A stretch of 64,000 bases of DNA from Streptomyces sp. NBC_00557 (GCF_036345995.1 NZ_CP107796.1:5890001-5954000); one strand, 5' to 3'; positions 51,937 through 60,964 are shown, counted from the stretch's first letter. Made by a program: numbers and translations. The notes: a model not told the origin generated them from the sequence alone.

Positions 51937-52122
51937 CGTTCGGTCACCTCCGGCGACGAAGCTAGTTTTCGCACGCACAGGCGTGGGACGGGCGGGTCCG
52001 GCTTCACACATACGGGTGGTGCAGAAGCGATTCAGCTGAGGAAAACGGGACCTTTGTGCTGACCGGGGCAGAGCCCCCGTATGCGGTACGGCCGCGCAGG
52101 CCAGCCAGGTAGCCTTGCCCTC

Positions 52123-52959
52123 GTGCCCCGTCTGTCTGAAGTCATCGCCGCGCTGGAGACCCTGTGGCCCGCCGAGCGGGCCGAGTCCTGGGACGCGGTC
52201 GGCACCGTCGTCGGCGACCCCGGCCAGGAGGTCACCCGGGTCCTGTTCGCCGTCGACCCCGTGCAGGAGATCGTCGAGGAGGCGGTGAAACTCGGCGCCG
52301 ACCTGCTGGTGACCCACCACCCGCTCTATCTGCGGGGGACCACCACGGTCGCGGCGAGCCACTTCAAGGGCCGTGTCGTGCACACGCTGATCAAGAACGA
52401 CATCGCCCTGCACGTCGCCCACACCAACGCCGACACGGCCGACCCGGGCGTCTCGGACGCCCTGGCCGGCGCGCTCGACCTGCGGGTCGTACGGCCCCTG
52501 GTGCCCGACCCCACCGACCCGGAGGGCCGCCGGGGCCTCGGCCGCGTCTGCGAACTGGACCACCCGCTGACCGTCCGCGAGCTGGCCGAATGCGCTGCCC
52601 GGCGGCTCCCCGCCACCGCGCAGGGCATCCGGGTGGCCGGCGACCCCGAGGCCGTCATCCGCACGGTCGCCGTCAGCGGCGGCTCCGGCGACGGCCTCTT
52701 CGACCAGGTCCGCGCGGCCGGCGTCGACGCCTTCCTCACCGCCGACCTGCGTCACCACCCGGCGAGCGAAGCCGTCGCCGCAAGCCCCCTCGCGCTGCTC
52801 GACGCGGCGCACTGGGCCACCGAGTGGCCCTGGTGCGAGCTGGCCGCGAGCCAGCTCGACGAGATCTCCGACCGCCACGGCTGGGACCTCAGGGTCCACG
52901 TCTCCAAGACGGTCACCGACCCCTGGACCGCCCACGCGGCGTCCACCACCTCTAGCTGA
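52123..52959 (+). CDS. Nif3-like dinuclear metal-centre protein
   Basis: A 278-residue member of the NIF3/DUF34 family. The metal ligands are visible: VTHHPLYLRG (H65/H66), AHTNADTADPG, and DLRHHPASEA with a later HWATEW. Members bind two metal ions and form toroidal hexamers; a GTP cyclohydrolase activity has been proposed for some. The GTG at 52123 follows TAGCCT by 7 bases, suggesting a leaderless transcript. First gene of a conserved actinobacterial trio. Confidence 0.9.
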   Translation: MPRLSEVIAALETLWPAERAESWDAVGTVVGDPGQEVTRVLFAVDPVQEIVEEAVKLGADLLVTHHPLYLRGTTTVAASHFKGRVVHTLIKNDIALHVAHTNADTADPGVSDALAGALDLRVVRPLVPDPTDPEGRRGLGRVCELDHPLTVRELAECAARRLPATAQGIRVAGDPEAVIRTVAVSGGSGDGLFDQVRAAGVDAFLTADLRHHPASEAVAASPLALLDAAHWATEWPWCELAASQLDEISDRHGWDLRVHVSKTVTDPWTAHAASTTSS

Positions 52960-52975
52960 ACCCGGGAGCCCCCAA

Positions 52976-53719
52976 CTGAACGCCGCGCCCGCCGACCAGA
53001 TCCGCCTCCTGGACGTCCAGGACCTGGACGTCCGCCTGCAGCAGCTCGCGCACAAGCGCAGGTCGCTGCCCGAGCACGCCGAGATCGACGCGCTGACCAA
53101 GGACCTCACCCAGCTGCGCGACCTGCTCGTCGCCGCGCAGACCGAGGAGAGCGACACCGCCCGCGAGCAGACCAAGGCCGAGCAGGACGTCGACCAGGTG
53201 CGCCGGCGCGCCGCCCGCGACCAGCAGCGCCTGGACTCCGGCGCGGTCACCTCGCCCAAGGACCTGGCCAGCCTGCAGCACGAGATCGCCTCCCTCGCCA
53301 AGCGGCAGGGCGACCTGGAGGACGTGGTCCTGGAGGTCATGGAGCGCCGCGAGGCCGCCCAGGAGCGGGTGAACGAGCTGACCGAGCGGGTCGCGTCCGT
53401 CCAGTCGAAGATCGACGACGCCGTCGCGCGCCGGGACGCGGCCTGCGAGCAGATCGACGGCGAGGTCGCCTCGGTGACCAAGGAGCGCGAGGTGGTCGCC
53501 GCCTCCGTCCCGGCCGACCTGCTGAAGCTCTACGACAAGCTGCGCGAGCAGCAGGGCGGCATCGGCGCCGCGAAGCTGTACGCCCGCACCTGCCAGGGCT
53601 GCCGCCAGGAACTGGCGATCACCGAGCTGAACGAGATCCGCTCGGCGGCGCCGGACGCCGTGGTGCGCTGCGAGAACTGCCGCCGCATCCTGGTGCGCAC
53701 GGCCGAGTCGGGTCTGTAG
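52976..53719 (+). CDS. Zinc-ribbon / coiled-coil protein (CT398-like), CTG start
   Basis: A 247-residue protein. A long coiled coil (residues 10-180, SLPEHAEIDALTKDLTQLRD onward) ends in a zinc ribbon CQGC ... CENC (YARTCQGCRQELAI; VRCENCRRILV). Family sequences begin with Met followed by NAAPADQIRLLDVQ. Here that residue is encoded by CTG at 52976 with GGGAG 8 bases before it, and no ATG/GTG occurs in frame until 53198. It lies between Nif3 and RNase H genes as in other actinobacteria. Confidence 0.82.
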   Translation: MNAAPADQIRLLDVQDLDVRLQQLAHKRRSLPEHAEIDALTKDLTQLRDLLVAAQTEESDTAREQTKAEQDVDQVRRRAARDQQRLDSGAVTSPKDLASLQHEIASLAKRQGDLEDVVLEVMERREAAQERVNELTERVASVQSKIDDAVARRDAACEQIDGEVASVTKEREVVAASVPADLLKLYDKLREQQGGIGAAKLYARTCQGCRQELAITELNEIRSAAPDAVVRCENCRRILVRTAESGL

Positions 53720-53744
53720 ACGTCGTAGACAAGGGGCGTGTCGG

Positions 53745-54971
53745 GTGCGGGAGTTCATCGTCGAGGCGGACGGCGGGTCGCGGGGCAACCCGGGGCCCGC
53801 GGGCTACGGCACGGTGGTGCGGGACGCGGCCACGGGGGAGCCGCTGACCGAGGCCGCCGAGTACATCGGCGTCACCACCAACAACGTCGCCGAGTACCGC
53901 GGCCTCCTGGCCGGCCTGCGCGCCGCCCACGCCCTCGACCCGACGGCCCGCGTCCACGTCCGTATGGACTCCAAGCTCGTCATCGAGCAGATGTCGGGCC
54001 GCTGGAAGATCAAACACCCCGCGATGAAGCCCCTGGCCACCCAGGCCCGGGCGGTCTTCCCCCCCGACCGGGTCACCTACGAGTGGATCCCCCGCGAGCG
54101 GAACAGACACGCCGACCGCCTGGCCAACGAGGCGATGGACGCGGGGGCGAGAGGGGAGCAGTGGTCGGCTTCGGGGAGCACGGCGGCTCTGGACGCCTCA
54201 GGGGGCACGTCGGCTCCCGACGCCTCAGGGGGTGCGTCCGGGGTGGCCGCGGGCGGCCTTGCCGGCGTCACCGGCGGGGCGAGCGCCACCGCCCCCGGTG
54301 ACCGCCCCGTCGACACCCCGGGCTGGAGCAGCGCGCCCGACCTCGGCGCCCCCGCCACCTTCGTGCTGCTCCGGCACGGCGAGACCCCCCTCACCCCCCA
54401 GAAGCGTTTCTCCGGCAGCGGCGGCACCGACCCCGCCCTCTCCGCCGCCGGCCGCGAACAGGCCCACCGAGCCGCGGAGGCCCTCGCCAAGCGCGGCACC
54501 GTCCAGGCCGTCGTCGCCTCCCCCCTCACCCGCACCCGGGAGACCGCCGCCATCGTCGCCGCGCGCCTGGGCCTGGACGTGACGATCGAAGAGGGGCTGC
54601 GGGAGACGGACTTCGGCGCCTGGGAGGGCCTCACCTTCGGCGAGGTCCGCGAGCGCTACCCCGACGACCTGAACGCCTGGCTCGCCGACCCGGAGGCCCG
54701 TCCCACCGGCGGCGGCGAGAGCTTCGCCGAGACGGCCGTCCGGATCGCCGCCGCCCGCGACAAGCTGGTCGCGGCGTACGCGGGCCGCACGGTCCTCCTC
54801 GTCACGCACGTCACCCCGATCAAGATGTTCGTCCGCCAGGCCCTCGGCGCCCCGCCCGAGTCCCTGTTCCGGATGGAACTGTCGGCCGCCTCCCTGTCGG
54901 TGGTGGCGTACTACGCCGACGGCAACGCCAGCGTCCGCCTCTTCAACGACACCTCCCACCTACGGCCCTGA
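53745..54971 (+). CDS. Bifunctional RNase HI / alpha-ribazole phosphatase-like protein
   Basis: A 408-residue fusion. The N-terminal RNase H has FIVEADGGSRGNPGPAGYG, the NNVAEYRGL glutamate, RMDSKLV aspartate and ADRLANEAMD. A repeat-rich linker follows (DASGGTSAPDASGG). The C-terminal histidine phosphatase has LLRHGETPL, ETDFGAWEGLT and VTHVTP. The architecture is that of the mycobacterial Rv2228c protein, where the second domain is CobC-like. It may join RNA removal with cobalamin-related dephosphorylation. The GTG is at 53745. Confidence 0.9.
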   Translation: MREFIVEADGGSRGNPGPAGYGTVVRDAATGEPLTEAAEYIGVTTNNVAEYRGLLAGLRAAHALDPTARVHVRMDSKLVIEQMSGRWKIKHPAMKPLATQARAVFPPDRVTYEWIPRERNRHADRLANEAMDAGARGEQWSASGSTAALDASGGTSAPDASGGASGVAAGGLAGVTGGASATAPGDRPVDTPGWSSAPDLGAPATFVLLRHGETPLTPQKRFSGSGGTDPALSAAGREQAHRAAEALAKRGTVQAVVASPLTRTRETAAIVAARLGLDVTIEEGLRETDFGAWEGLTFGEVRERYPDDLNAWLADPEARPTGGGESFAETAVRIAAARDKLVAAYAGRTVLLVTHVTPIKMFVRQALGAPPESLFRMELSAASLSVVAYYADGNASVRLFNDTSHLRP

Positions 54972-55029
54972 ACCCGCCCGGGACCCTGAAGGCGCCCGCC
55001 ACCCCGGCCCGCCCGCGACCCTGCACCGC

Positions 55030-55716
55030 CTACGACGCCGAACCCGCCCAGGTCCCCGGCCCCGGCGCCCTGACCTCGCCGAGCCGCGCCGCGCTCCGCG
55101 CCAGCTCCTCGACGCGTGCCCAGTCCCCGGCGGCCACCGCGTCCGCCGGGACCATCCAACTGCCGCCCACACAGCCGACGTTGGGCAGCGAGAGATACTC
55201 GGGCGCGTCGGCCGGACCGATCCCGCCCGTGGGGCAGAACCGCGCCTGCGGCAACGGCCCGGCCAGCGACCGCAGAAACGCCGTACCGCCCGCCGCCTGC
55301 GCCGGGAAGAACTTCATGTCGCGCACCCCGCGCTCCAGCAGCGCCACGACCTCCGACGCGGTCGAGACCCCGGGCAGGAACGGCACCCCGGCACCGCCCA
55401 TCGCCGCCAGCAGCGCGTCCGTCCACCCGGGGCTGACAAGGAACCGCGCCCCGGCCGCCGTACTCGCGCCCGCCTGCTCGGGCGTGATCACCGTGCCCGC
55501 GCCGACCACGGCATCCGGCACCTCGGCGGCGATCGCGCGGATCGCGTCCAGCGCCGCCGGCGTCCTGAGCGTCACCTCGATCGCGGGCAGCCCGCCCGCC
55601 ACCAGCGCCCGCGCCAGCGGCACGGCGTCGGCGGCGTCGGAGACGACCACCACGGGCACGACGGGCGCGAGATCCAGCACGGAGGCGGCCGGGACGGAGG
55701 GCAGCGGTGAGGTCAT
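55030..55716 (-). CDS. eda: KDPG/KHG aldolase
   Basis: A 228-residue class I aldolase. Proton-transfer Glu in AIEVTLRTPAALDAI, Schiff-base Lys in RDMKFFPAQAAGG, and the phosphate-binding FCPTGGIGPADAPEYLSLPN identify the 2-keto-3-deoxy-6-phosphogluconate/4-hydroxy-2-oxoglutarate aldolase family. It splits KDPG into pyruvate and glyceraldehyde-3-phosphate. ATG at 55716. Confidence 0.9.
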   Translation of the reverse strand: MTSPLPSVPAASVLDLAPVVPVVVVSDAADAVPLARALVAGGLPAIEVTLRTPAALDAIRAIAAEVPDAVVGAGTVITPEQAGASTAAGARFLVSPGWTDALLAAMGGAGVPFLPGVSTASEVVALLERGVRDMKFFPAQAAGGTAFLRSLAGPLPQARFCPTGGIGPADAPEYLSLPNVGCVGGSWMVPADAVAAGDWARVEELARSAARLGEVRAPGPGTWAGSAS

Positions 55717-55786
55717 GTCCTCATCGTGCCGACGCGGTGCACAAGCCGCAATGAGCGTTGCGCATACTGCAATGGGCGGTCTCGGC

Positions 55787-56569
55787 TCAGTGGATCTCGT
55801 CCACCAGCACGTCCAGCGACCACGGCCGGCCGGCCCGGCCCGGCGCCTCCGCCTCCACGGCGTATCCCAGCTCCCGCAGCACCTCCACCAGTTCGGCGGG
55901 GTTCTCCGGCGCGGCACCGGCCGACAGCAGGCTGCGTACGATCCGGCCCTTGGTCGCCTTGTTGAAGTGGCTGACCACCTTCCGGGTCGGCGCGTGCAGC
56001 ACCCGTACGGACGCCGTGCGGCCCGCGACCTCGCCCTTGGGCCTCCAGGCCGCCGCGTACGCCGAGGAGCGCAGATCCAGCACCAGGCCGTCGCCGGCCG
56101 CCTCGGGCAGCACCTCGGCCATCGGCGTCCGCCAGTGCCCGGCCAGCGCGCCGAGCCCCGGCAGCTTCACGCCCATCGAGCAGCGGTAGGAGGGGATGCG
56201 GTCGGTCACCCGCACCGCGCCCCACAGCCCGGAGAACACCAGCAGCGACTCCGCCGCGCGCTCCCGGGCCGCCGCGTCCAGCGTGGCCAGGCCCAGGGCG
56301 TCGTAGAGGACACCGGTGTAGATCTCCCCGGCGGGGCGCGCGGCGGCCGTGGGCAGGCCCGCGTTCCTCGCGACCTCGCCGCGCAGGCCCTCGCTCAGCC
56401 CGAGCACCTCGCGCGCCTTCTCCTCGTCGCCGCTGCACAGCTCCACCAGCTCGGTCAGCACGGCCTCCCGCGCGGCGGTCAGCCCCGGCAGGGACAGCGA
56501 CCGAAGCTCCAGCGGGGCGCCCTCGCCTCCGTTCGCCTTGCCTTCCGAGGGCGGCAGCAGGACCAGCAC
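55787..56569 (-). CDS. yaaA: YaaA (DUF328) peroxide-stress protein
   Basis: A 260-residue protein starting VLVLLPPSEGKA, the canonical YaaA opening. YTGVLYDALGL, SGLWGAVRVTDRIPSYRCSM and VVSHFNKATKGRIVRSLL are also diagnostic. In E. coli YaaA limits intracellular iron under peroxide stress and binds DNA. The second of two adjacent GTG codons (56569) is chosen as it has AGGAG at 6 bases. Confidence 0.88.
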   Translation of the reverse strand: MLVLLPPSEGKANGGEGAPLELRSLSLPGLTAAREAVLTELVELCSGDEEKAREVLGLSEGLRGEVARNAGLPTAAARPAGEIYTGVLYDALGLATLDAAARERAAESLLVFSGLWGAVRVTDRIPSYRCSMGVKLPGLGALAGHWRTPMAEVLPEAAGDGLVLDLRSSAYAAAWRPKGEVAGRTASVRVLHAPTRKVVSHFNKATKGRIVRSLLSAGAAPENPAELVEVLRELGYAVEAEAPGRAGRPWSLDVLVDEIH

Positions 56570-56780
56570 CACATACTCCTCACGTAGACCTCCGCGACAG
56601 CGTACGGCGTACCGCCGGCGCGCCCTCACGCGGAGATCCGCCCGGTGTCCGACTGCTTCCCGTGAACGCCGCGTGGCCGGGCATGGATGCGGCGCCGAAG
56701 GCGTTGCACCCTTGGCGGGAGGGCGGGGTGCTGGTCGCGGGCCGGCCGGTCCGGGCCGCACGCGGGAGGGGTGAGGAGCG

Positions 56781-57629
56781 ATGGCCGAACAGGCGCGGTG
56801 GACGCGTGCCCGGCTGGGCCGCGGCGGACCCCCGCTGGACCTGCTGACGGCCGACTTCCGCCGGCACACCTACGCCCCGCACGCCCACGACGAGTACACG
56901 ATCGGCGTCTGCGTGGGCGGCACCGAGGTGATCGACTACCGGGGCGGCCGCATCCGCACCGGCCCCGGCACCATCGTCGTCCTGGACCCCGGCGAGATGC
57001 ACACCGGCGGCCCCGGCAACGCCACCGACGGCTACGCCTACCGCGCCCTGTACGCCGAGCCGTCCCTCCTGGCCGACGGCACCCTCGGCGGCCTCCCGCA
57101 CTTCCGCGAGCCCCTCCTCGACGACCCGGAACTGGCCGCCGCGCTGCGCCGCGCCCACACCCGGCTGAGCGCCTGCCCCGACCCGCTGGAGGCGGAGTCC
57201 GTCCTGCCCTGGCTGCTGACGGCCCTGGCCCGCCGCCACTCCACGGCCAGGTCCGCGCCCGACGAGATCCCCGGCGCGGGCGCCATCGCCCGGACGGTCC
57301 GCGACCGCCTCGCCGACGAGCTCACGGCGCCGCCCCCGCTGGCCGGCCTCGCCGCCGAGCTGGGCCTGTCCCGCTACCAGCTCCTGCGCGCCTTCCGTAC
57401 GACGATGGGCATACCGCCGTACGCCTGGCTGGCCCAGTACCGGGTGCACAGGGCCCGGACCCTGCTGGAGGCCGGACTGCGCCCGGCGGAGGTCGCGGCT
57501 CTCGTCGGCTTCGCCGACCAGGCGCACCTGACGCGCTGGTTCCGCCGCGTGCTGGGGGTGACGCCGGCGGCGTACCGGACGAGCGTCACGTCGGCGCCGT
57601 ACCGCAACAGCGTTCAAGACATTCCGTGA
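56781..57629 (+). CDS. AraC-family transcriptional regulator
   Basis: A 282-residue regulator. An AraC-binding cupin (FRRHTYAPHAHDEYTIGVCV; VLDPGEMHTGGPG) is followed by two HTHs (GLAAELGLSRYQLLRAFRTT and AALVGFADQAHLTRWFRRVL with GVTPAAYR). GAGG precedes the ATG. It lies 22 bases before the EamA gene and likely controls it; such pairs regulate amino acid efflux. Confidence 0.9.
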   Translation: MAEQARWTRARLGRGGPPLDLLTADFRRHTYAPHAHDEYTIGVCVGGTEVIDYRGGRIRTGPGTIVVLDPGEMHTGGPGNATDGYAYRALYAEPSLLADGTLGGLPHFREPLLDDPELAAALRRAHTRLSACPDPLEAESVLPWLLTALARRHSTARSAPDEIPGAGAIARTVRDRLADELTAPPPLAGLAAELGLSRYQLLRAFRTTMGIPPYAWLAQYRVHRARTLLEAGLRPAEVAALVGFADQAHLTRWFRRVLGVTPAAYRTSVTSAPYRNSVQDIP

Positions 57630-57651
57630 CCGGGCGGCCGAAACTCACCGT

Positions 57652-58584
57652 ATGACTGCACGCGGCTGGTTTCTGTTCTCCCTGATGGGAGTGGTCTGGG
57701 GCGTCCCCTATCTGATGATCAAGGTGGCGGTGGACCAGGTGTCCCCGCCGGTGGTCGTGTTCACGCGCTGCACGCTCGGCGCGGTGCTGCTGCTCCCGTT
57801 CGCCCTGCGCCAGGGCGGCCTGCCCCGGACCGTGCGCGCCCACTGGCGGCCCATGCTGGCCTTCGCGTGCCTGGAGATCATGGTCCCCTGGTTCACCCTC
57901 ACGGACGCCGAACGGCATCTGTCCAGCTCGACGTCGGGCCTGCTGATCGCGGGGGTGCCGATCGTGGGCCTGACCGTGGCCCGGCTGCTGGGCGACACGG
58001 AACGCCTCGGAGCGCGCCGCCTGACGGGCCTGGTACTCGGCCTGTCCGGCGTGACGGTCCTGACCCTGCCCCATCTCACCGGCGGCGACGCCCGCTCGCT
58101 GGCCGAGGTGCTGGTGACGGTGGTGGGGTACGCGACGGCCCCCGTGATAGCCGCGCGCCGCATGAAGGACGTCCCCTCCCTGCACCTGACGTCGGCCTGC
58201 CTGACCCTGGCGGCGGTGGTCTACGCCGTGCCGGCCATGGTGACCTGGCCGTCCTCCGTCCCGTCGTCCTCCGCCCTCGCGGCGCTCGCCGGCCTGGGCG
58301 TGCTGTGCACCGCGGTGGCGTTCGTGGCGTTCCTGGAGCTGATCAAGGAGGCGGGCCCGACGCGGGCGACGGTGATCACGTACGTCAACCCGGCGGTGGC
58401 GGTGGCGGCGGGCGCCCTCTTCCTCTCCGAGCGGCTGACGCCCACGGTCCTGGCGGCCTTCGCCCTGATCCTGGCGGGCTCGGTCCTGGCCACGGCCGCC
58501 GCCGGCCCGCGCCGCTCCCGGCGCCCGGTACCATGGTCGACACGGCAGACGAGCCGGGCGGACGGCCGCGTGGAGTCCCCCTAG
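57652..58584 (+). CDS. EamA/DMT-family exporter
   Basis: A 310-residue, 10-TM protein with two EamA repeats: FLFSMGVVWGVPYLMIK-like start, SSSTSGLLIAGVPIVGLTVA in repeat 1, and FLELIKEAGPTRATVITYVN followed by VAAGALFLSERLT in repeat 2. Exporters of this class move amino acids or purines. Its last 41 bases overlap the 5' end of rnpB, so the rnpB promoter lies within this gene. Confidence 0.88.
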   Translation: MTARGWFLFSLMGVVWGVPYLMIKVAVDQVSPPVVVFTRCTLGAVLLLPFALRQGGLPRTVRAHWRPMLAFACLEIMVPWFTLTDAERHLSSSTSGLLIAGVPIVGLTVARLLGDTERLGARRLTGLVLGLSGVTVLTLPHLTGGDARSLAEVLVTVVGYATAPVIAARRMKDVPSLHLTSACLTLAAVVYAVPAMVTWPSSVPSSSALAALAGLGVLCTAVAFVAFLELIKEAGPTRATVITYVNPAVAVAAGALFLSERLTPTVLAAFALILAGSVLATAAAGPRRSRRPVPWSTRQTSRADGRVESP

Positions 58585-58957
58585 GGGGCTTCCCGAGGAA
58601 CGTCCGGGCTCCACAGGGCAGGGTGGTGGCTAACGGCCACCCGGGGTGACCCGCGGGACAGTGCCACAGAAAGCAGACCGCCGGGGGCCTCGGCCCTCGG
58701 TAAGGGTGAAACGGTGGTGTAAGAGACCACCAGTGCCCAGGGTGACCTGGGCAGCTAGGTAAACCCCACCCGGAGCAAGGTCAAAAGGAGCCGCTGTAAC
58801 GGTGGCTCTGCGGGGACGTTCGAGGGCTGCCCGCCCGAGTTCCCGGGTAGACCGCACGAGGCCGGCGGCAACGCCGGCCCTAGATGGATGGCCGTCGCCC
58901 CGGCGCCCGCGAGGGCACCGGGGAACAGAACCCGGCGTACAGCCCGACTCGTCTGCC
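58544..58957 (+). ncRNA. rnpB: RNase P RNA (class A)
   Basis: The 5' GGCAGACGAG and 3' CTCGTCTGCC ends pair as helix P1. Internal conserved blocks are GAGGAACGTCCGGGCTCC (P3-P4 region), GACAGTGCCACAGAAA, GTAAACCCCACCCGGAGCAA and TAGATGGATGGCCGTC with ACAGAACCCGGCGTAC. The order is that of bacterial RNase P RNA, the ribozyme that matures tRNA 5' ends. TACCAT (58529-58534) is a good -10 box. Confidence 0.95.
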
Positions 58958-58966
58958 GCTCCCAGA

Positions 58967-59101
58967 TCAGAGGATGGCGCCGGAGGCGTTCTCGTTCTTC
59001 AGGATCGGGCCGAGGTCGGCGATCACACCAGGGGAAAACGTCTGGTTAGGGCCTGCCTGGTAGCTGTTGTAGTAGACGCGGTAGCTGGACGTCAGCGAAT
59101 T
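58967..59101 (-). pseudogene. C-terminal remnant of a peptidase-inhibitor-like secreted protein
   Basis: The minus strand reads NSLTSSYRVYYNSYQAGPNQ, then TFSPGVIADLGPILKNENAS and stop. This resembles the C-terminus of I36/SMPI-like secreted proteins (YYNSxYxGxxQxFxPG...LxxxLKNxxASH). The start is missing at 59101, exactly where the next remnant begins. Confidence 0.6.
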
Positions 59102-59356
59102 GGCGCAACACCCTGCAGACCATCACCCAGCGTGCCCCCAACGCCAAGATCCTTCTGGTGGGATACCCGAGATCCACAGCCGAACGGTCAAGTGCACCAG
59201 GCTTCTGGTACATCGACGGAGACGAGGCCGACGCGCTGGCCACGCTCGCCAAGTACATGGATGACGCCCAGGAGGCCCGTCGGCCACGGAGGCTGCGACA
59301 GCGACGAGTGAATCAACAAGGTCGTGCTCGGTCCCAACGGCGACGGCGACTTCTGA
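59101..59356 (+). pseudogene. Remnant of a GDSL/SGNH secreted lipase
   Basis: In one frame WRNTLQTITQRAPNAKILLV, GYPRS, then FWYIDGDEADALATLAKYMD match the middle of SGNH hydrolases; the GDS block and N-terminus are gone. In another frame the tail reads GGCDSDE-stop-INKVVLGPNGDGDF-stop; the usual DEWIN tryptophan is TGA. So the gene lacks its 5' part, is frame-shifted, and has an in-frame stop. Confidence 0.7.
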
Positions 59357-59386
59357 CCGCGATCGGATACAGGGGAGCATGACAGC

Positions 59387-59869
59387 GTGACCCCCGTGGT
59401 ACGGCAACACGGCAGCCGGCCGGCCGGGATTCTCGCCCGGTCGGCCGGCTGTCTCGGCGTGCTCGTGCTGGCCGGCGTACTGAGCGCCGTGGGTGTGGTG
59501 GCCTGGTTCCTCGTCGAAGTGCATCACACCCGGCAGACCCGTTCCCACGACGCGAAGGCCGCGGTCGCCGCTTCGGCCGAACACCTCAGGGCGCGGCTCG
59601 GCGACGCCGATTCCGACGGCGTCCTCACCGATCAGGAGATCGACGCGGCACTGGGCCACCGACATCCCCGTTCCCTTGTCCGGGGCCCGGCCCGCACCGT
59701 CCTCGTCGTGCAGATCGCCGCGTCCGACTGGGCCCAGTGCTACGCGTACACCGCGTTGCCCAGCGGTGCCGTGAGCAGCAAGCCCCTCGAGGAGTGCCCG
59801 CCGGCGCCCTCCTCCAGCCGGGCCCCTCTCACTCCTCGGGGTCCAACGGCCGCTCGCGCACCCGCTTGA
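59387..59869 (+). CDS. Membrane-anchored hypothetical protein
   Basis: A 160-residue protein: TM near residues 20-43 (GCLGVLVLAGVLSAVGVVAWFL), then an external soluble part containing GDADSDGVLTDQEIDAALGH. The spacing DxDxDGxxTDxE fits a calcium-binding EF-hand-like loop. AGGGGAG lies 9 bases before the GTG. Its last 41 bases overlap the convergent MazG-like gene. Confidence 0.65.
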   Translation: MTPVVRQHGSRPAGILARSAGCLGVLVLAGVLSAVGVVAWFLVEVHHTRQTRSHDAKAAVAASAEHLRARLGDADSDGVLTDQEIDAALGHRHPRSLVRGPARTVLVVQIAASDWAQCYAYTALPSGAVSSKPLEECPPAPSSSRAPLTPRGPTAARAPA

Positions 59870-60188
59870 GGTGGCCCTCGAACACCTCCCGTGCCTCGGG
59901 CGTCAGCGTGCGCAGGGCGATCAGGGCCGTGATCACCACGTCGCACAGTTCGGCTTGGACGTCCTCCCACGTGTGCGTGACGCCCTTGCGGGGGTTCTGA
60001 CCGGTGGCGCCGATGATCGCCTCGGCCACCTCGCCGACCTCCTCCGAGAGTTTCAGGACGCGCAGCAGGAGGCCTTCCCGGCCGGCGTGTCTGCGGGTGG
60101 CCTCCAGGCGGGAGAAGAGGTCGTCGATCGCCGGCCAGAGGACGGGAGTGAGGGCGGGGCCGGTGCCGGTGGTGTCCTGAGCGGTCAT
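59829..60188 (-). CDS. MazG-like nucleotide pyrophosphohydrolase
   Basis: A 119-residue helical protein with the all-alpha NTP-PPase signature: LKLSEEVGEVAEAIIG (ExxE pair for Mg2+) and AELCDVVITALIAL (ExxD). It would hydrolyse non-canonical NTPs. ATG at 60188. Confidence 0.85.
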   Translation of the reverse strand: MTAQDTTGTGPALTPVLWPAIDDLFSRLEATRRHAGREGLLLRVLKLSEEVGEVAEAIIGATGQNPRKGVTHTWEDVQAELCDVVITALIALRTLTPEAREVFEGHLKRVRERPLDPEE

Positions 60189-60264
60189 GCCGGGCAGCTT
60201 GCCATGACCTTGGTGCCGCGCCGTACCCGCTTCGACGCCGCGCACCCGCCCGGCGTCGTACCCC

Positions 60265-60822
60265 CTACTCCTCGAACAGCGCCTCCTGCTCGCCCTCCCG
60301 CTTCGCCCGCAGCCGCTGGTTCCGGGCGCCGATCACCACCGCCGTGGCCGCCGCGGTGAGCCCGAGGGCCGCCGGGACCATCCAGCCGCGGTCGAAGACG
60401 TGACCGAGGGCGTGGTCGAGGGAGAGGCGGCCGGGGCCTGTGACGGCGAGGCCGGCCGCCGCGAGGCCCAGGCTCGCCGCGTACTCGTAACCGCCCTCCT
60501 GGGCGAAGAAGCCGTTGGGCATGTGGACCGTCGCCGCCCCGGCCATCGCGCCGGCGGCCGCCGCGCCCGCCGCCGGGGTCGCGAGGCCCAGGGCGAGGAG
60601 GGTGCCGCCGCCGGCTTCCGCGAGGCCCGCCGCCGTCGCGCTCGCCTTCCCGGGCGCGTAGCCGACGGACTCCATGAACTGGCCCGTGCCCTCCAGGCCG
60701 TGCCCGCCGAACCAGCCGAACAGCTTCTGTGCGCCGTGCGCGGCCAGCACCCCGCCGGTCCCCAGCCGGAGCAGCAGCAGGCCCAGATCGCGGCGGTCGA
60801 GACAGGTCACGGCGACTCCCAT
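60265..60822 (-). CDS. DoxX family membrane protein
   Basis: A 185-residue protein with four TM segments. LLLLRLGTGGVLAAHGAQKL, FGWFGGHGLEGTGQFMES and GLAEAGGGTLLALGLATPAA are DoxX/DoxD-like. A longer C-terminal part includes an extra TM and a charged tail ending in EEALFEE-type residues. A second DoxX in this window, not closely similar to that at 5889. Confidence 0.85.
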   Translation of the reverse strand: MGVAVTCLDRRDLGLLLLRLGTGGVLAAHGAQKLFGWFGGHGLEGTGQFMESVGYAPGKASATAAGLAEAGGGTLLALGLATPAAGAAAAGAMAGAATVHMPNGFFAQEGGYEYAASLGLAAAGLAVTGPGRLSLDHALGHVFDRGWMVPAALGLTAAATAVVIGARNQRLRAKREGEQEALFEE

Positions 60823-60964
60823 GCGATGACGTGCGGACAGGCGATGACGTGCGGAGGGGGACCAGTGGGTTCCGCGTATCCACCGTCGCAGGTCTCACAC
60901 CGGCCGTCCCGCCGGGGACGGCGTTCGGGTGGCGGAGCCACGAGGGTGGTGTGAGCCTGGCGGC

